Of a stretch of 64,000 nucleotides of DNA, positions 60,701 through 64,000 are shown one piece after another. Every line of letters starts with the position of its first letter. The stretch's first letter is position 1. The position numbers and the translations under genes were made by a program. The notes under the pieces were generated by a model. The model was not told where the DNA came from and made no database searches. It was given only the letters and a program-made list of their open reading frames with translations. Source of the DNA: Lantana camara (lineage: Eukaryota > Streptophyta > Magnoliopsida > Lamiales > Verbenaceae). The DNA lies in the NCBI GenBank assembly GCA_037501455.1, contig CM074858.1:37197001-37261000 (forward strand), read 5' to 3'.

Positions 60701-61205
60701 GAAAATGAGACCGGGGGTTCGGAAAACCTTGGGAATCGTTGAGAGTCACCGGAAAGAACCGCTAGAAGCGGTGGAATCGTGCCGCTACACTGAACGCGTC
60801 GTGACGACACAACTTTGGCCGGCGCATATGCCAACACCGCCGCTCCACTGGCGGTGCGACCAACATGAAAGGGAATGTCGGGAAGTGGTGCAACAAATCC
60901 ACATAATTGTGCACGTCGCCGACGAAGTAGCTGATGTTCCCGGTGCCGCCTGAAACAGCCAATTTCTCCGCCACCTGTGCATTTTGAAAGGGAATATCGG
61001 GAAGTCTGACGGATGTTCCCGGTGCCGCCTGAAACAGACAATTAAGCAATTATGCAATTAAGTCGTATTTGGCAATTATTTCACGTATCACATAAATGCA
61101 AACCATGCAATAATTCTCAAGTTATAATAATTTATATGTAAGCACTTAGGAATATAACTCACAAAATGTCACGTAAGGTATAATCAGAAAAACTGGGGAG
61201 TTACA
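57706..61205 (-). repeat. 3' LTR of element F (3500 bp)
   Basis: On the minus strand it starts TGTAACTCCCCAGTTTTTCTG and ends GGGAGCTACA. Its GC-rich block (about 60990-60100), the donor-like CACAG|GTAAGCC at 60417 and the following leader resemble LTR A (5383 onward) and LTR D rather than LTRs B and E. A tandem repeat lies at about 60866-61035 (GATGTTCCCGGTGCCGCCTG twice, 78 bp apart). No ACGGCCGT palindrome cluster seen. Overlapping frames in the GC-rich block are not supported as genes. Confidence 0.75.
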
Positions 61206-61235
61206 ATTCTCCCCTTCCCCCCCCCCCCCCACCAA
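61206..61235 (-). other. Polypurine tract of element F with 14-base G run
   Basis: A C14 run (61217-61230) on the + strand, hence G14 then AAGGGGAGAAT on the element strand, directly before the LTR start. Confidence 0.8.
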
Positions 61236-61286
61236 GAGGACCTGGTCCCCAGGTCCACTACTCGAACTCCAAATTCAAAACACATG

Positions 61287-61391
61287 ACAAGAGAGCCCCA
61301 TCTCCCAAACAAATAATGAGAGAACCCTATCTCTCAACAAACAAGAGATCACCCCATCTCTCACACAAAAGAGAGAGAACCTCGTCTCTCA
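61287..61391 (-). repeat. Hairpin array of element F (4 units)
   Basis: As on the + strand: AAGAGAG...ATCTCCC, TGAGAGA/TCTCTCA, AGAGAT/ATCTCT and GAGAGA/TCTCTC with C-rich loops. Position and order match elements B and E. Confidence 0.78.
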
Positions 61392-61568
61392 CGCAACCAC
61401 ACCACGAAAATACTTAAATAAACACTTACACCAACCGTCACGTAAAGAGGAAATAGGAAAGACCACCACATCAATTATTCACAAAAAAGCGAATAACAAA
61501 CATAAGGAATAATAAACGAAAATAAAAAAGCACATGATGTACGTGATATGCATGTTTAGATGTACCGT

Positions 61569-62640
61569 TCACCGTTGTTCTTGCCTGATAAGTGGTCTCT
61601 GACCCCCGGCGGACAGCTCTTGTTGCTCCGGACATGTATCTATTTGATGCTCAGCACTCCCACAATGGAAACATAAACCCAAACGCTTCCTACACCCATC
61701 GTAGGTATGTGTGTCACGTCCACAATAAGTGCAAAGGGGCTTTTCCAGAGATGGTACACCCATCGTAGGTATGTGTCTCACGTCCACAATAAGTTCAAAG
61801 GGCCTTTTTCGGAGATGCTGACAAAGCCGGCTTACGTGGAGTCTTCTGAGTCGATCCTGCTCGAGAAGTAGATCTCCTGGCGTTTACGGCATCCTCCACT
61901 TTCAAAGCTTTGGTAGTAGCTTTGACCCAAGTACTCGTATTAACCGCTTCAATTGCTTCCTGGATGTCCGGTCGAAGTCTTTGCACAAACTGCATCGCTT
62001 TGTGGATGTCATCACTCGCTATATTAGGTGCACAGTGAGATAACCTCTCATACTCAGCTATATACTCTGAAACTGACATCCCTCCCTGCTTTAGCTCTGT
62101 GAACTCCTTCAATCTCCTAGTACGCGCTGAGGGAGGAATGAACTTGTTCTTGAACACTCGAGTGAATATCTCCCAATTTACTTCGTCCCCGGCGGCATCC
62201 AACACAATCTTAGTACTCTCCCACGAAGAATAAGCTTCACCCTGAATCAAAGTGATGGTGCAGTGAGCTTTCTCTCTTGATTCACATGGTATAAGCTCCC
62301 AGATTCTCTCAACTTCCTTTATCCACATCTACGCCAGTGCATCGTTGTCGTTGAAGAATTTAGGGGGGTGTTGATTCTGGAATTCCTGGAGTATAGTAGA
62401 AATAGGTGCTTCTAGTTGTGTCGGGGGAGCAGGTGGTGCTGGAGGTGCATGATCCCTCAATCTCTGATCTATAAGCTGAGTTATTGAATTTAAGAAATCC
62501 TGAGGCTGAGCTTGAGGGGGGTGGATGTGGAGGAGAACGAGGGGATCAATCACGACGATGTCGTCTATGACCTGGAGAGTGCTCACGACGATGGTGACCT
62601 CGATGCATCCTGTAATCAAGACACTAAGGATGCATGTTGG
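61569..62640 (-). pseudogene. gag: Element F gag with two zinc knuckles
   Basis: The N-terminal Pro/Gln-rich part (from about 62640) runs into a stop at 62329-62331, followed in frame by WIKEVERIWELIPC. The next 177 codons (62328-61795) are a Retrotrans_gag domain (AYSSWESTK, FKNKFIPPSARTRRLKEFTE, MSVSEYIAEYERL). A 64-bp tandem duplication (61691-61754 and 61755-61818) then shifts the frame in the first zinc knuckle. 61787-61569 carries CTYCGRDTHTYDGC and CFHCGSAEHQIDTC and ends soon after; no protease or RT follows. First knuckle spacing CX2CX4HX4C is kept. Structural role in particle formation would be lost in this copy. Confidence 0.85.
61691..61818. repeat. 64-bp tandem duplication in gag of element F
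   Basis: Two copies starting TACACCCATCGTAGGTATGT, 64 bp apart, a length that is not a multiple of three. It duplicates the first zinc knuckle and breaks the frame. Confidence 0.9.
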
Positions 62641-62850
62641 ATTAGTGAATGCAAATGGTTGCAATTAAGTTTCAAGATACAATTAAATCACACAATTAAA
62701 AAACTTCACGTTATTCAAATAATTCAAATAATTCAGGTAAGTCATATAATTTCAAATAAGGATGCAAGACTCTCAAGTTGATAATTAATTCCTATTCCGC
62801 ACGACCTAGACTTACAAGACACGACACTAGAACCCCGGTTTTGCAACCAG
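62641..62850 (-). other. Leader between primer-binding site and gag of element F
   Basis: AT-rich with repeated AATTCAAATAATTCA words and no ORF. Its last part (62760-62850) matches the corresponding leader of elements B and E. Confidence 0.6.
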
Positions 62851-62862
62851 GCTTTGATACCA
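62851..62862 (-). other. Primer-binding site of element F
   Basis: GCTTTGATACCA on the + strand, one mismatch from the tRNA-Met match, 8 bp from the LTR at 62871. Confidence 0.85.
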
Positions 62863-62870
62863 CCTTAGGA

Positions 62871-64000
62871 TGTAGCACCCAAAGCGCAGGGTAGCCACAT
62901 CCCCCGCACTATATCTCAGTCCACATATGAAATGGATAATCCATACATGAACTAAGTTATAGCGAACAGGAGACAAAAAAACAAAATGACCATTTAGCTA
63001 GGCGGGACTAACCCCGAACCAATTATCACAATGCATAAGAAATAAAGCGGAAGCACAATATGTCCAATGTCAGATACCAAGTATTAAAAGCATGCCATCT
63101 CCAACTATGTCCATATATCAATACATTATTATCTCCAAAATACTTAACATGTCATAAAAACCATAGATAACAATAAATGAAAGTGTAGTATGCTAGACTC
63201 GACACAAAGACAGGACACGACTCTGACTCCCGCCTAGTACACACCTGCAAAACACTGAAAGGTGGAGGCCCAGCCTATGAAAGACTGAGTGAGGGGCATA
63301 ATAGATATAAGCGCAGATAACATGCAAGTCATAACCTCGGGTAAGGTTTTATAACTGAAACCAATATAAGTTCAAAATTCAACAGACATTGCCCGAGATT
63401 AAAACTATCAAGTTTAACACTTTAATCACTTTCAATCGATCAGTAGCCCGACGAGTGGGCACGCACGATCTCCAACCAAACTCCGACAGTGTATAATGAT
63501 TATATTTCCAATTAATTAGGTTATCAAACATGTAGTTACAGTGCACACGATCAATAACACGAACTCCTTCTTCCTCCGGGTGATGGTCTGTTTGCAATGC
63601 CCGAACCATCCACGATCAAGGTGTACGTCTGGAACATGACTCCCACTTACGGGACTCCTTCCTCCACCAAACCTCCTGGTGGATTCAGGGTTCATCCCCA
63701 CGGTATTAGGGGAGTGTAAGAGTTACCCATCAACCCATTCTTTCCCGGTTGGCTCAAACACTAGCCCTCGGGCCCACAGTGAACAATACACGGTTACTCG
63801 CCAAAACACGATCAGTACAACACGGTAGCACGGTAACACGGTACACAGCTTGTTTCCAAATCGTTTGAGTGTTTTTGGAAAGATTATAGATATATATATA
63901 TATATGTTTTGGCCAAAATCCACGTAAGGGTTATACGGGTTCTAGGTAGCTAGCAATTAAACCTCACCTTTGCCGACAAAATACAAGCAAAGAAGGGGTC
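62871..64000 (-). repeat. 5' LTR of element F, U5-side 1130 bp
   Basis: Ends GGGTGCTACA on the minus strand and resembles LTRs B and E throughout: acceptor TTTTGCAG|GTG at 63245, an ACTAGGCGG exon motif, and the segment GGATTCAGGG...GGGCCC near 63690-63775. It is cut by the window end before the expected palindrome cluster. An AT run lies at 63890-63905. Confidence 0.8.

Larger units (their letters stand above)
57706..64000 (-). mobile_element. Element F: gag-only LTR element with unlike LTRs, cut by the window edge
   Basis: Minus-strand order is 5' LTR (from beyond 64000 to 62871), primer-binding site (62862-62851), gag (about 62640-61569), hairpin array (61391-61287), purine tract (61235-61206) and 3' LTR (61205-57706). 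No pol. The region between gag and the 3' LTR matches elements B and E, so F belongs to the same lineage but retains gag. The ends of the two LTRs are clearly different, unlike a normal insertion. The target-site duplication cannot be checked. Confidence 0.7.

Noticed and set aside
60561..61057. Frames of 90-123 codons on both strands
   Set aside because: GC-rich block of LTR F with a tandem repeat that gives similar peptides in several frames; no domain.

Overview
The window looks like repeat-rich DNA of a large plant nuclear genome. Nearly all of it can be assigned to LTR retrotransposons inserted into one another, and I found no intact ordinary host gene. Supporting signs are primer-binding sites matching plant initiator tRNA-Met (TGGTATCAGAGC), purine tracts next to LTR starts, TG...CA LTRs of 2.7-4.7 kb, 5-bp target-site duplications, and decayed Ty1/copia and Ty3/gypsy proteins. 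The species cannot be named from this.

Layout. 1-8953: element A, a large non-coding LTR element (LARD type, + strand; 5' LTR cut by the window edge), inserted in the chromodomain end of pol of element G. 9106-11923: 3' LTR of G, abutting a decayed Ty1/copia element (11924-14214, continuing 44386-45548). 14215-44385: a four-level nest. The copia reverse transcriptase is split by element D (TSD gaagc; LTRs fused, interior lost). D's first LTR is split by element B (- strand, TSD tgctc, no gag or pol). B's 5' LTR is split by element C (- strand, TSD atagg), a Tekay-like chromovirus that keeps gag, protease, RT, RNase H and integrase with frameshifts and a deletion, plus an extra intact ORF ahead of gag. 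45549-47818: 3' end and LTR of a Tat/Athila-like element. 47819-48207: a short piece with inverted LTR ends. 48208-49141 and 57396-57705: a very old gypsy pol remnant (H), split by element E (49142-57395, TSD gagtt), whose two 2687-bp LTRs are almost identical. 57706-64000: element F (- strand), also inserted in H, which keeps gag only and has two dissimilar LTRs.

How the parts may work together. C and G are of the kind that could supply enzymes; A, B, E and F lack pol and would depend on them. A, B, E and F all carry a tandem array of small hairpins whose stems change in a compensating way, which I did not find in C. This is a candidate cis-acting RNA signal of the non-autonomous elements. 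Several LTR families (A, G, B/E and the Tat/Athila-like one) carry clusters of four to six 16-bp palindromes built on an ACGGCCGT-like core whose flanks differ between families yet remain self-complementary. In G, B and E these clusters lie about 360-380 nt inside what looks like an intron wholly contained in the LTR. Elements B and E also carry a captured, decayed BAH-domain gene fragment. These patterns are the most promising new observations in the window.
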